This document shows, piece by piece, positions 11,176 through 21,773 of a stretch of DNA of 64,000 bases; within the stretch, counting starts at the first letter, position 1; the number at the start of each line of letters is the position of its first letter. Where the stretch lies: positions 20,213,501 to 20,277,500 of the forward strand of contig NC_003283.11 of NCBI RefSeq assembly GCF_000002985.6, written 5' to 3'. The notes under the pieces were generated by a model. It worked only from the letters and a program-made list of their open reading frames with translations, did no database searches and was not told the origin of the DNA. The translations under genes were made by a program, and so were the position numbers. The DNA is from Caenorhabditis elegans (lineage: Eukaryota; Nematoda; Chromadorea; Rhabditida; Rhabditidae).

Positions 11176-11355
11176 ATAACTCAGTGAAAAATTGATATTT
11201 TTTAGCGTTCTAAAAAATAATAAACCGCAATTTATATGAAGTTTTACTAGGTGTTATCAAATTTTCAATCACCTACGGAAAATACAAAAAAAATTTTATT
11301 TCAAAAAAAATTCCAAAAATATATTTGAAAAAAAACTTCAAAAAACCAAAAAAAA

Positions 11356-11612
11356 TCAATTATCAATCATAGCAGTAGCTGCATGACTCTCAATCAAACA
11401 CCAGTCAACACCACGTCGAATCTTGACATATCCATGAAGACCCCAATCGGAATTCCACGAGTTTCTAACCAACCAATACGGGACACCGTCATCTGATGTA
11501 CCATAACCAACAATTGCTACGGAATGCCATTCCGCTGGTGTCATGTGGTAACAATCTTCAGATTGGAGAACTCCTGATGTGTACCATTCAAAGTTCTCGC
11601 CCACTCGGAAAT
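11356..11612 (-). pseudogene. Orphan duplicate of the cathepsin last exon
   Basis: A 257-bp copy of the terminal exon of the cathepsin gene (15466-15722). The acceptor, the stop codon and 85 in-frame codons are all intact; the protein differs at very few positions (for example H for Q before MTPAEWHS, D for N before WCLIE). It keeps the catalytic His (EWHSVAIVGYG) and Asn (VRNSWNSDWG). The match continues ~100-150 bp into the upstream intron. No matching upstream exons occur between it and 15466; instead the helicase-like gene lies there on the other strand. It may be a relic of a deleted tandem paralogue or an alternative last exon reached by a long splice. The near-perfect coding conservation suggests recent origin or continued use. 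Confidence 0.75.
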
Positions 11613-11939
11613 CTGGAAAAAAATTGGGAATTTTTTTTTTCAAAATCTTATATCTTCGCCAGTTTTCAACAATTTTCAATCAATTTTTTTCATAATGAGC
11701 GAAAATTATTTTACTATCAGGTTGTTTCAGCTTAACACTATTTCAGATAGCGGTACCAAAAGACGTTTCATGGCAAAAAAGGAAATACGATGCTTTTTTT
11801 CAAAACTTCATAACTTTGCAATTTTACAAGATTTCCTCTATGTGTGTGCCTTTGTGTGAATTTAACAAAAAATTGGGTACCCGTATATTTTCTCAGTTCC
11901 AAATCTATCGAATGTTGCCCGTTTTGCAGATTTTGAAAA

Positions 11940-12084
11940 TGGAAACACAACACGTCATTATTGCTGTCTTATTTCGAAATGTGCAAACAAAAGTGGATGA
12001 TAAGAAATACAGTTTAACGGTAACGTTTGTCCCAAAAACTGATTCCGATGAAAAATGTGATAATAACTCAATCAAGAAGCCCTA
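11940..12084 (+). other. Possible orphan terminal exon
   Basis: After GTTTTGCAG the frame stays open to TAA at 12084 and ends in a charged, coding-like peptide (TKVDDKKYSLTVTFVPKT then DSDEKCDNNSIKKP). The downstream sequence looks like a 3' UTR, with AATAAA at 12658-12663, interrupted by an inverted-repeat element. I see no upstream exons and no known domain. It could be a gene remnant; weak support. Confidence 0.2.
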
Positions 12085-12211
12085 AATTGCCGATTATGCA
12101 TTTTTTTTTCTCAATTAACCTGCATGCAATCTTTTTTCTCTCACATTCTTTTTTTTTATTTTACTCGGGTTAGTCTTGTTTCATGTATTTTTTTAACACA
12201 ATTTTTTATAA

Positions 12212-12605
12212 GATGAAGTACGGAAACTTGAGACTTTGCTTTTTTTGACCTAAATGGTCCAAAACTACCTAATTTCGTGATAAGACGTTCTGAAAAATTT
12301 TCCAAAAAAAAAAGAAGTTATGACTGCTCAAAGTTTTGGAAAAAATTTACTCAATTAACGAAATAACACGTAATAAACTTTAAAAATGTGCATTAAAGGA
12401 TGAGACTCAACTAAAATAAGACCCAACTGCAGCGACACTGAAAAGTTGCCAACATTTGAGATTTTAGCTAAACATATACCATTTTTTCCAAAATTTTGAC
12501 TTTTTTTTGATAAATTTTCAGAACGTCCGATTACGAAATTTGGTAGTTTTGGACCATTTTTAATTTAAAAAAAGAAGCAAAGTCTCAAATTTCGGTACTC
12601 CACCT
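12212..12605. mobile_element. MITE-like inverted-repeat element, ~394 bp
   Basis: Terminal inverted repeats of about 90 bp: GTACGGAAACTTGAGACTTT on the left matches the complement of the right end (GTACCGAAATTTGAGACTTT). The next segment (ATGGTCCAAAACTACC...) is also mirrored. There is no transposase. It sits between the possible orphan exon and the helicase-like gene. Confidence 0.75.
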
Positions 12606-13313
12606 TTAATTATTCTGTTACACTATTGATTTGTTGGTTTTCTTTCTTTTCAAGTTAAATAAATTCAAATTCAAAAAAAGTCAAAGTGAACTTGTTGTGT
12701 TCTCTCTTTCTAATCATTTCTTTCTATACCTATCGTGATAAAACTCTTCTCACCTTGCCATCGCTCAATACACCCCACAAATAAGAAAAAACCATCATTT
12801 TTATGGACGACAGCATATAAAAGAAACCACGTTTTCCATTTTCACAATGGTTTCAGTTTTCGGTTTTCTTTTTTTTTTCAATTTTTTCATACTGTTCGAC
12901 TTTAACTTTTTCTGTTTTCTATATAATCAGACAACAAGGACATTTTAAAGTATTTTCTAACGCTAGTTCTTTATCGGTTTTTGTCTCTGAATTTCATCAT
13001 TCATTATATACAATACTTCTTATTTTTGAATTCTCTTTCGAAATAGTGGCAGTGGGGCACACACTGCGTAGCGCCCTTTCTGATTTTTTTGATTTCTCTT
13101 GTTTTAGGACCCCTGACATGAACTTGTTATTTCCTAATAAATTTTGCCATGAATTTTTGTTTTATTTTTAAAGTTTCTTCCTCATTTCAAAAAATACATT
13201 CAATTATATACTTTTGTTAATTTTCCTATACGGAGCTTTTGCAAAACTCTTCTCCTCTTCTTCAACACTGACTTTTTTTACGGAATACGTGCTCGAAATA
13301 TTCCTAAATATTT
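12606..13313 (+). promoter_or_regulatory. 5' flank/outron of the helicase-like gene
   Basis: About 700 bp with ordinary base composition upstream of the spliced-leader acceptor. A TATAAAA is present at 12816-12822. The T-rich tract before 13316 is typical of an outron. No conserved site can be assigned with confidence. Confidence 0.3.
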
Positions 13314-13316
13314 CAG
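13314..13316 (+). other. Probable spliced-leader acceptor
   Basis: AATATTTCAG ends here, 18 bases before the ATG at 13335. It supports that ATG rather than the in-frame TTG at 13323. Confidence 0.6.
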
Positions 13317-13334
13317 ATTTTCTTGGTCAGCAAC

Positions 13335-15329
13335 ATGTCCGACAATGAGAATGGAGAGAATTTGAATGATGAGTTTGACAAGTGTACACTAGAAGATAAG
13401 AAGGATATCAAAAAAGAACCTTGTCAGGATGCAACGCCAAATGGTTTTGTCGCTGATTTCCGTCTAATGCCTCATCAGGAAGCTGCGCGCGATTGGATGA
13501 TTGATAGAGAGGCACAGGAGCCATCTGGAGGAATTTTGGGACTTGCTCACGGACAAGGAAAAACTGCAATTGTCATTGCGCTCATTCTGGACCAAAAGAT
13601 CAAATGCGCTTCGAACGACAAAAAATTCGAACAGAAATCTCCAACTTTGATCATTGTTCCAAAGCGTATAATTTACCAATGGTACGACGAGTTTAAGGAT
13701 CGATTAGAAGAAAACGCGCTGTCTGTTTACTTGTACTATGATGATGAATTTAGTGAAGCTAGAAAGAATATTTCAGCAAGCGAACTTCAAAAATATGATG
13801 TCGTACTTACTACGTACAGAAATGTTCCGGTAAAGGAAAAAGATGAAACCGGTGAAAAAGTGAGCAAGCAAGTTTTGCAAAATATCAAATGGACGAGGAT
13901 CGTACTAGACGAGGCGCACAACATTCGGGACTCAAATACCAAAAAATCCACGGCTATTGCGACACTTGCCTCAAAAAATCGTTGGTGCGTTACCGCCGCA
14001 CCATTCCAAAACTCAGAATGGGATATTTGCAATCTTATTTTGTTTTTGGGTAACAAGCCGTTTGGAGAAAATGTGAAAGGTCCTGAAAAAACCCCGGAAA
14101 ATTTGAAAAAGCTTAAGGAATCAACAATGGAGCTTTTCCGCGGAAACAACTTGGTTTTTAATTCAATAATTAACACCGGAGAATTGTCTGCAAACGAAAA
14201 GAAGGCTTACGATATAATAGAGGATGCTCACAAAAGGTTGGAATATAAGAAACACTTCACCTAATATCATTTCTGTATTTCAGGTTTTGTAAAAAAGGAC
14301 AATCATTAAAGTTGCTGGCTATGTTACAGCAAGCTAGCATTCATTTTCATAATCTGGCACCAGAAGAACCTCTTAAAAAAGCTATGGACAAATTCATGGA
14401 TGAAGAAGAAAAGTTCAAAGAAGAAGAAAAATCATTTAATATGGCAGAGAAAAATTTTGAGACTGCTTGTTCCGATGATGAAAAACAAGCATTCGAAAGT
14501 GCCAAGACGACTTTCGAGACTGCAAAGGAAAAATTCACGAAAGCAACTGAAGAATACACATTTTCCAAGGAAACCTTGAAAAATGTTGCAAAATTGGCCA
14601 AAAATGGCCAATTTCCCAAAATTGGCCAATTTCCTGAAATATTCGATATTAAACATCCAAATGCCAGAATAACAAAGACAATTAATATTATACAGGAAGT
14701 TTTAATGAAGAAAGAGAAAGTGTAAGCATTAGCATTTGTTGATACGATGACAATTCATCTAATAGTTTCAAATTTTAAAATTGTCGTTTGTGAGTGGAAA
14801 CCTGTGTTTGATGTGATCGAATTTCAAATTTCAAAATTACAAAATATCGGTTGCCGTAGAATTGTGAAAACGACCAGTGCAAAAGATTGTCGAGAAATAG
14901 CGAAGAAGCTGAACGACAAAAATGACAGAACAGTCAGCGTAGTTTTCTTGTCAGAGAGAGCAGGGGCAATCAATTTGCATGGTGCGACACATGTCATTTT
15001 GCTAGGCATGCACTGGAATCTGGCTCTTGAACAAGAGGCATGTAGCTGCGTATGTAACATTGCACAGAAGAATATTGTCACTATTCACAGGTACATTTTT
15101 AGTTATCTATCTGGAGGAATAATAAACAGGCAAAGTTTCGAGATTTTCTTGCAACTGTTCAGTTTTTTTTTAGTTTAACATTGTCATCTCTAACGACTGT
15201 AATTTCAGAATAAAGGTTGCTGGCACCAATGAGGATGACGTCGAAAAAGCTCAAGACGACAAAAGCGATAGATCTGTCGGAGCAGAAACACCAATTAGAG
15301 AGTCAACGCCAATTTCTCTCAAGAAATAA
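13335..15329 (+). CDS. Divergent SNF2-family (TTF2/lodestar-like) helicase, possibly degenerate
   Basis: Exons 13335-14236, 14284 to about 14719, about 14795-15090, and 15209-15329. The N-terminal half shows SNF2 motifs in order: Walker A LAHGQGKT, LIIVPKRIIYQW, the box DEAH in VLDEAHNIRD, and RWCVTAAPFQN, where the family usually has TGTPxQN. The middle part is a charged helical stretch with a GQFPKIGQFPEI duplication. The C-terminal half resembles helicase motifs V-VI (INLHGATHVILLGMHWN), but the motif VI arginines of the usual DRxYRxGQ are replaced (SCVCNIAQ). An in-frame TAA at 14723 must be removed by an atypical 75-nt intron (GTGTAAG...TGTGAG); otherwise the gene is broken. With that intron the product is 584 aa. 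Expected role: nuclear DNA-dependent ATPase related to transcription termination factor 2; activity is doubtful. Its 3' end converges on the cathepsin gene, 136 bp away. Confidence 0.7.
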
Positions 15330-15465
15330 TCATTTTGTCGTGATAACTTTCGAATCGTTCATTATTTTTTAAGTTTCCGGTTTGGCAAACTTTTGTAAAA
15401 CTTTTGTATACTCAAATGTTGTAATTCACTAAACCAACTAATTTTTTAAAACATTCATTACACAA

Positions 15466-18400
15466 TTAATTATCAATCATAGCAGTAGCCGCATGACTTT
15501 CAATCAGACACCAGTTAACACCACGTCGAATCTTGACATATCCATGAAGACCCCAATCGGAATTCCACGAGTTTCTAACCAACCAATACGGGACACCGTC
15601 ATCTGATGTACCATAACCAACAATTGCTACGGAATGCCATTCCGCTGGTGTCATTTGGTAACAATCTTCGGATTGAAGTACTCCTGATGTGTACCATTCA
15701 AAGTTCTCACCCACTCGGAAATCTGGAAAAATTTGAAAATTTTTTGGAAACTTTTTTTTTGGAATTTTTTTTAATTTCAAAATCTTATAACTTATCCAGT
15801 TTTTGAGATATTAACTTTTTCTTTATTTCAAAATGTGCGCAAAATGATTCACTATCAGTCTGCAAAAATTTCAGCGTTCAGCCATTGTAGACCACAGTAC
15901 CACAGGACTTTTCGCGGTCAAACCAAAATTTTGAAAAAAATTTTTTAATTAAAATTTTTAAAATTCCAAAATTTCGTAACTTTGTCAGTTTTTAAGATAT
16001 TTACCTAATTTTTATTTCATAATGTGTGCAAAATTTTTTACTGCCAGCTTATGTAATTTCAACTTCAAGCCATCTCAGACTACAGTACTCCAAGAGTTTT
16101 CGTGGCGGGACACAAGTTTTCAAAAAAAAAAATTTTTTTGCAAAATTTTTTAAATTTCAATACTTCAAAACTTAGCCAGTTTTTGAGATATTCACCTAAG
16201 TTAAATTTCAAAATGTGTGCAAAATCTTTTACTATCAGGTTATAAAATTTCAGCTTCAAACAATCTCAGACTACAGTACCACAGGACTTTTCGTGGCGGG
16301 GCCAAAATTTTGAAAAAAAAAATTGCAAAAATTTTTAAAATTTCAAAGCGTTATAACTTTGTCAGTTTTCAAAATTTTTAGATAATTTTTAACTTGACAG
16401 GAGCGCATACTCTTTCTCTACTAGAATTCAAAGCTCAGAGCCATTACCCAAGACTTTTCGTGGCGGGACCAAAATTTTGAAGAAAAAAATATTTTCTTTG
16501 CAAATTTTTTCCGAAATTTAAAACCTTATAACTTTGTCAGTTTTTAAGGTATCTGACTTATTTTTATTTCAGAATGTGTGCAAAATTTTTTACTGTCAGC
16601 TTATAAATGTTCAGCTTCAAGCCAATTCAGACTACAGTACCCCAGGACTTTTCGTGGCGGGACCAAAATTTTGAAAAAAATATTTTTTGCAAAAATTTTT
16701 AAAATTTCAAAGCAACATATCTTTGCTAGTTTTCAAGATTTTCAGATAATTTTTATTTTGACAGGAGCGCATACTTTTATTCTACTAGTTTGCAAAATTT
16801 GGGCTTCAAGCCATCCCAGACTAAAGAACTACAGGACGTTTCGTGGTGGGACCCAAATGCTAATTTTTTCGCAAAATTTTCAAATTTCAAAACCTCATAA
16901 TTTAGTCAGTTTTTAAGATTTTTTTTTCGTAATTTTTGCCAGATTCACATGTTTCAGGCCCAAACCATACCGGATTACTGTACCCCAAAACTTTTCGTGG
17001 CGAGACCCTTCAAAAAAACTTACAAACTGCTGTAGGGATATGATTGAGATACAAATTCTCCATAATATCCTCCTCTGCATAATCTTGATCAAATCGATAG
17101 ACATTTAAAGTTTCCGGCTGGATTACTGTACTTTTCTCGTCGCCCACGCAATTTCCAGTGGTATTCGCCCGATATTCCTCGTAAGGGTAGTCACCGTCAC
17201 TGGACTGTCCCCGTAGATGCACCATTTTCAGACCGTTCCTTGGATCACCTCCCACGCACCCAGGAGTGTCTCCTGAATCTGCACAATCGCAAATTTCCTG
17301 GTCCGAGAGACTTGTGAAGGACTTGGAGTAGAGGGTGTTGGCAGCTTCGGTGATGGCAGTGGTGGCGAACGCCCAGCAGCAACCGCATTGTTCTGAAAAG
17401 TTATCAGTTGAAAAGAGCGTAAAATTTAAAATGGAAATAGTTTTTGAAACACCAAAAAATAAATATTTTGAAGGGAGTTATGAAGGTTTGAAGTTGGTGG
17501 CCTAGAATTTCAGATGAGGCCACCGGTATTTGGGGGAGTTTTTCAAGTTAACAATTAAATTACAAACCGATTGGCTTTTACAAACTCCAAATACGTCGAT
17601 TTTGAAGCGAGTTATGAGAGTTTGAAGTTGGTGGCCTAGAAATCCAAATGATTGTTTTCTAGGCCATCAAAATTTAAGTAGGTCATATTGAACGTAAATT
17701 TCATGGTGAACAAAATTATTTTTACGGATCTCGAAAATATCAATTTTCCGCCGAGTTATATGGGATTGAAGTTGGGTCCTAGAAATCCAATTTGGTGTTT
17801 TTCTAGGCCATTAAAAATTAACTAAGTTAATTTGATAGTAAACTTTATGGAAAGATACATGCTTTTAACAAAACCCGAAAATATCAATTTTCCGCCGAGT
17901 TATGACGGTTTCAAGTTGGTGGCCTAGAAAGTTTAAAAACTCTTCCACGACTATAACTTTGCTTAGAAATTATAGTTTTCAAACCTGAAATTGTAAAAAC
18001 ATTGAGTCTAAGTTATTATTGTTTTCGAATAATTGGTGGCCTAGAAAACCTGAGCATGATTTTTCTAGGCCACCAACTTCTAACATTCATAACTTGGCGG
18101 AAAATCTACATAATAAAATTTTGCAAAAACCAATTTATTTGTCTAAAAAATTGCAATAAATTTGACCTACTTGATTTTGATGGCCTAGAAATCCAAAAAT
18201 TTCTGCATTTCTAGGCCACCAACTTCAAACCCTCATAACTCGGCGGAAAATCAATATTTTTTCGCCAATCAAAATCTGTGTTTACTCAAATTTTAAGCTT
18301 TTTCAAATTAAGCATACCTTGATCTTTAACAGGACCAACAACTGGACTCCCATCGACATAAATATCACGGAGGTCGAAATAGTCCGGAATATCCCCACTT

Positions 18401-20343
18401 TGACGTTTTGAGCGTTTATTATGATGATTACGACTGCCACGTGGATGCCTCGGCTTGTAAATTGGAAGATCCGTGTGGTTTTTGGGATGAATCTGGAAAA
18501 TTTCCAAATTATTTTTTTTTAATTTTCGTTTAAAAAAAAAGAATAATTAGAACTTAAAGAACGCACCGTGAACATTCTAATACAATTTTCAAATTTCAAA
18601 AATATTGATTTTCCGCCGAGTTATGAAAGTTTGAAGTTGGTGGCCTAGAAACCCAAAATTTTGGATGTCTAGGCCATCAAAAATTAAATAGGTCAGATCG
18701 ATTCCAAATTTCGTAAGTTGGTTTTTGTAAAATTCAGAAATATTGATTTAAAGCCGAATTATGGAGGGTTGAAGTTGGTGGCCTAGAAATTAAAAGTTAG
18801 GCCACCTGCTTCAAATTCTTGTAACTTGGCTCAAAATCAATATTTTTGAGTTTTACAGAAACAAACTTAATCAACTTGAATTTTGGAATCAATTCGGCTT
18901 ATTTAAAATTGGTGGCCTAGAATTTTTCAGGTTTCTAGGCGACAAACTTCAAACCGGCATAACTCGACGGAAAATAAATATTTTTCAGTGATTCCAAAAC
19001 TAACGTATATGTCTCAAAATTTGAAATCGATTTGACCTATTTGATATTTCGTGGCCTAGAATTTCTAATATTTGAGTTTCTAGGCCACCAACTTCAAAAC
19101 GTCATAACTCAGCTCAAAATCAATATTTTTCAGTGATTCCAAAACTAACGTATATGTCTCAAAATTTGGAATCAAATTGATCTATTTAATATTTGGTGGC
19201 CTAGAATTTCTGATTTTTGGGTTTCTAGGCCACCAACTTAAAACCGTCATAACTCAACGGAAAATCAATATTTTTCAGCTATTCCAAAACTATCGTACTC
19301 TCCCTAAAATTTGAAGTCCATTTGACCTACTGAATATTGGTGGCCTAGAGTTTTTAACTGTTGGGTTTCTAGGTCACAAACCTCAAACCGTCATAACTCG
19401 ACGGAAACTCAATATTTTTCAGTGACTCCAAAACTAACGTACTTTTCTCAAAATTTGAAATCAATTTGACCTATTTGATATTTGGTGGCCTAGAATTTCT
19501 AACTTTTGAGTTTCTAGGCCACCAACTTCCATCTCTCATAACTTGGCTCGAAATTAATATTTTCAGTGGTTCCTAAACTACCGTGATTGACTTGAAATTA
19601 GGAATAGATTCGGCCTATTTAAAATTGGTGGCCTAGAATTTCTGATTTTTGGATTTTTAGGCCACCAACTTCAATCCTTCATAACTTTGCTCAAGATCAA
19701 TATTTTTCAGTGATTCCAAAACTAACGTACTTGCCACAAAATTTGGAATCGATTTGACCTATTTAATATTGGTGGCCTAGAATTTCTGATTTTTGGGTTT
19801 CTAGGCCACCAACTTAAAACCGTCATAACTCAACGGAAAATCAATATTTTTCAGTGATTCTAAAACTAATGTACTCTCCCTAAAATTTAGAGTCTATTTG
19901 ACCTATTTAATACTGGTGACCTAAATTTTCTAAATTTCCGGTTTCTAGGCCACCACCTTCAAAACGCCATAACTCGGTTTAAAATCAATATTTTTCAACC
20001 AATCAAAAACCATCTTGCGCAGAATTTTGTGCGCTTTTTGAAAAAACTCCCCAACCTTTGAATTTCTGGCGCTCAACTCCTGTCGATTCTTATCAGCAAA
20101 CTTATTCCACCCAAAAGTCACATTTCGTCCTTCTCTCCTTGCTTTCGCATTAAGTTCCTGGATTTTCTGATGATTTTTCGCGAAATGAGCCAACCGGCGG
20201 TCTTTCTCCGCCGGGGTACGGTAGTGTTTCTTATGGTGCATCGTGAAATTGTTAAAATGTGACAGTACCTCCTGAGAGTGTTGGGTTACTGTAGGTTGGC
20301 ATAGAGAGAGTAGGAATAAGGGGGAAATTATGAAAAGTAACAT
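15466..20343 (-). CDS. Cathepsin L-like papain-family cysteine protease
   Basis: Four exons on the minus strand: 20056-20343, 18318-18492, 17024-17392 and 15466-15722, giving 362 aa with all phases matched. Domains: signal peptide (1-15), I29-type inhibitory propeptide (~26-90, with the GWNKFAD element), a basic linker ending in RSKR (123-126), then the peptidase C1A domain from about residue 131. The catalytic triad is complete: Cys160 in QCGCCWAF, His307 in EWHSVAIVGYG, Asn328 in VRNSWNSDWG. The GCxGG element is GCVGG. An oddity is Glu155 where papains usually have Gly (KDQEQCG). The likely role is lysosomal or secreted proteolysis. A TATA box and a TGATAA site lie close upstream. Introns 1 and 2 are filled with a palindromic repeat and intron 3 with a second tandem repeat. 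A duplicate of the last exon lies at 11356-11612. Confidence 0.9.
15790..17010. repeat. Tandem repeat in cathepsin intron 3, ~185-bp unit
   Basis: About six to seven diverged copies. Each contains CTACAGTACC...AGGACTTTTCGTGGCGGGACC, then AAAATTTTGAAAAAAA, then a CTTATAACTTTGTCAGTTTT-like segment and AATGTGTGCAAAATTTTTTA. Same family as 2380-2930. Confidence 0.75.
17480..18280. repeat. GGCCTAGAAA palindromic repeat array in cathepsin intron 2
   Basis: Repeats of TTGAAGTTGGTGGCCTAGAA paired with its complement TTCTAGGCCACCAACTTC, separated by CATAACTCGGCGGAAAATC words. Copies occur in both senses, so each unit can fold on itself. Confidence 0.75.
18550..20010. repeat. GGCCTAGAAA palindromic repeat array in cathepsin intron 1
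   Basis: A more regular array of about eight units, period ~180 bp. Each unit has GGTGGCCTAGAATTTCTGAT, TTTCTAGGCCACCAACTT, CGTCATAACTC, and CAATATTTTTCAGTGATTCC. The array runs up to the exon 1 donor. Confidence 0.8.
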
Positions 20344-20373
20344 TTTTCAGGTTTTTACGGGGTTTTCGCTGGT

Positions 20374-20380
20374 TTTTATA
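20374..20380 (-). promoter_or_regulatory. TATA box of the cathepsin gene
   Basis: The minus strand reads TATAAAA about 31 bases before the ATG, and there is no splice acceptor in between, so transcription probably starts almost at the ATG and the mRNA may not be trans-spliced. Confidence 0.45.
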
Positions 20381-20428
20381 GGTGGAATCACGCCGATCAA
20401 CATGTTCAAGGTAACAGGTAACATAAAA

Positions 20429-20434
20429 TGATAA
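20429..20434 (+). promoter_or_regulatory. TGATAA GATA-factor site
   Basis: TGATAA lies about 50 bp upstream of the cathepsin TATA box. In C. elegans, TGATAA near the start is the binding site of the intestinal GATA factor ELT-2, which would suit a digestive or lysosomal protease. The link is inference. Confidence 0.35.
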
Positions 20435-20623
20435 AATATGAAAAAAAATTGTTCTTGTTTCAGTGTTACTCTGAGCCCTGAAAGTTTAGTTCTCCAAAAA
20501 AAAAAAAATTTTTAATCTAAAAATTTAAAAAAAAATGTTTTTTTTTTTTTTTAATTCCCTCAAAACCCTTCGCAATTGTTCTAAACCAACTTAGCTATAC
20601 TAATTCAAACATTAAAAAAATAT

Positions 20624-20699
20624 TGACCCTAGCGGGGGTTCGAACCTATGACCCTCCGCACATAACCATACCTCTTCCCGCCTGAGCCACTTTGACCCA
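20624..20699 (-). repeat. tRNA-like repeat, copy 14
   Basis: Minus-strand copy: GTGGCTCAGGCGGGAAGAG and GGTTCGAACCCCC. First member of a duplicated pair. Confidence 0.65.
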
Positions 20700-21080
20700 G
20701 TTTTCAAACTGCTCCAAAATTCGCGTAATTTAGTTGTTTTAGGCTCAGAATTTCACGATAATTCCAGAAATTTAACTAGTTTTGATCTACGTTCATGTTG
20801 AACAGAGTTATGAGTAAAAAACTTTAAATCGATCAATTTCTTGGCTCAAAATTCGAAAAAAAAAGTTGAAAAGTTAATATGGGTGTCAAAAAATGTCTAA
20901 ATTTTCTGCAGAATTTGGAAATTTATGCTAAAATCGCTGAAAACTTCAAGAAATTGGCAAAAAACCAAAAGAAAACACATTTTATCGATTTTTTTCAAAA
21001 AATTCCCTTAAACCCTTCCTCCCCTTCGCAATTGCTCAAAACCAACTAGGCTATACTAATTCAAACATATAAAAAATATT

Positions 21081-21154
21081 GACCCTAGCGGGGGTTCGAA
21101 CCTGTTACCCTCCGAACCATAGCCTTCTCTCTTCCCGCCTGAGCCACTTGACCA
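21081..21154 (-). repeat. tRNA-like repeat, copy 15
   Basis: Second member of the duplicated pair with copy 14; the same A-box variant GGCGGGAAGAG, offset about 457 bp. Confidence 0.65.
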
Positions 21155-21773
21155 AGTTTTCAAACTGCTCCAAAATTCGCGTAATTTAGGTGTTTTAAGC
21201 CTGAAATTTTACGAAAGTTCCAAAAATTTCACCAGTTTTGCGCTATGGTCATGCTGAACAATGTTATGAGCAGAAAAACTTTAAATTATTCACTTTTTGG
21301 CTCAAAAATCGAAAATTTATATCAAACCAAATTTTTTTGTCTATTTTCAGGAAAAAACATGGAGTAAGCTTCGTTTTTATGTTTAAAAAAGCTAAAATAA
21401 ATGAAAATTTAAGAGAAAAAAACCCGATTTTTGAAGTGAAAATCCAGTTTTTTGGGGGAACATAAAAATGGAATAATGAGGTTTTTGAGCAAAATTTGAT
21501 AATTTTAAAGTGAAAAATTGAGATTCAAAGAGGAGAAAACAGGCGAAAAATCACCGCAAAATTTCAGTGAAAATGCTCATTTTTTGACAGAAAATTGGCA
21601 AAAAGTGACAAATTAAAGTAGACATATGTAAAAAAAAAAAAAGGGGGTTTCAGGGGTAAAAAATGATGAAAAATTCGGGAAAATTACAAAAAAATGGATT
21701 AAATTTACGATTTTAGGGGTAAAAATGATGAAAATTCCAAAAAAATCCGAAAAAATTATCAAAAAATTCTTCT

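Larger units (their letters stand above)
20435..21773. other. Intergenic region with a ~460-bp direct duplication
   Basis: The segment 20560-20850 recurs at 21010-21300, and each copy carries a tRNA-like element with the same flanks (CCAACTTAGCTATACTAATT or its variant). The right part (21300-21770) is AT-rich and contains no gene I can support. It lies between the cathepsin start and the sld-5 stop. Confidence 0.55.

Noticed and set aside
13323..13334. Upstream TTG start for the helicase-like gene
   Set aside because: An ATG with a spliced-leader acceptor 18 bases upstream gives a normal start; TTG starts are not expected here.
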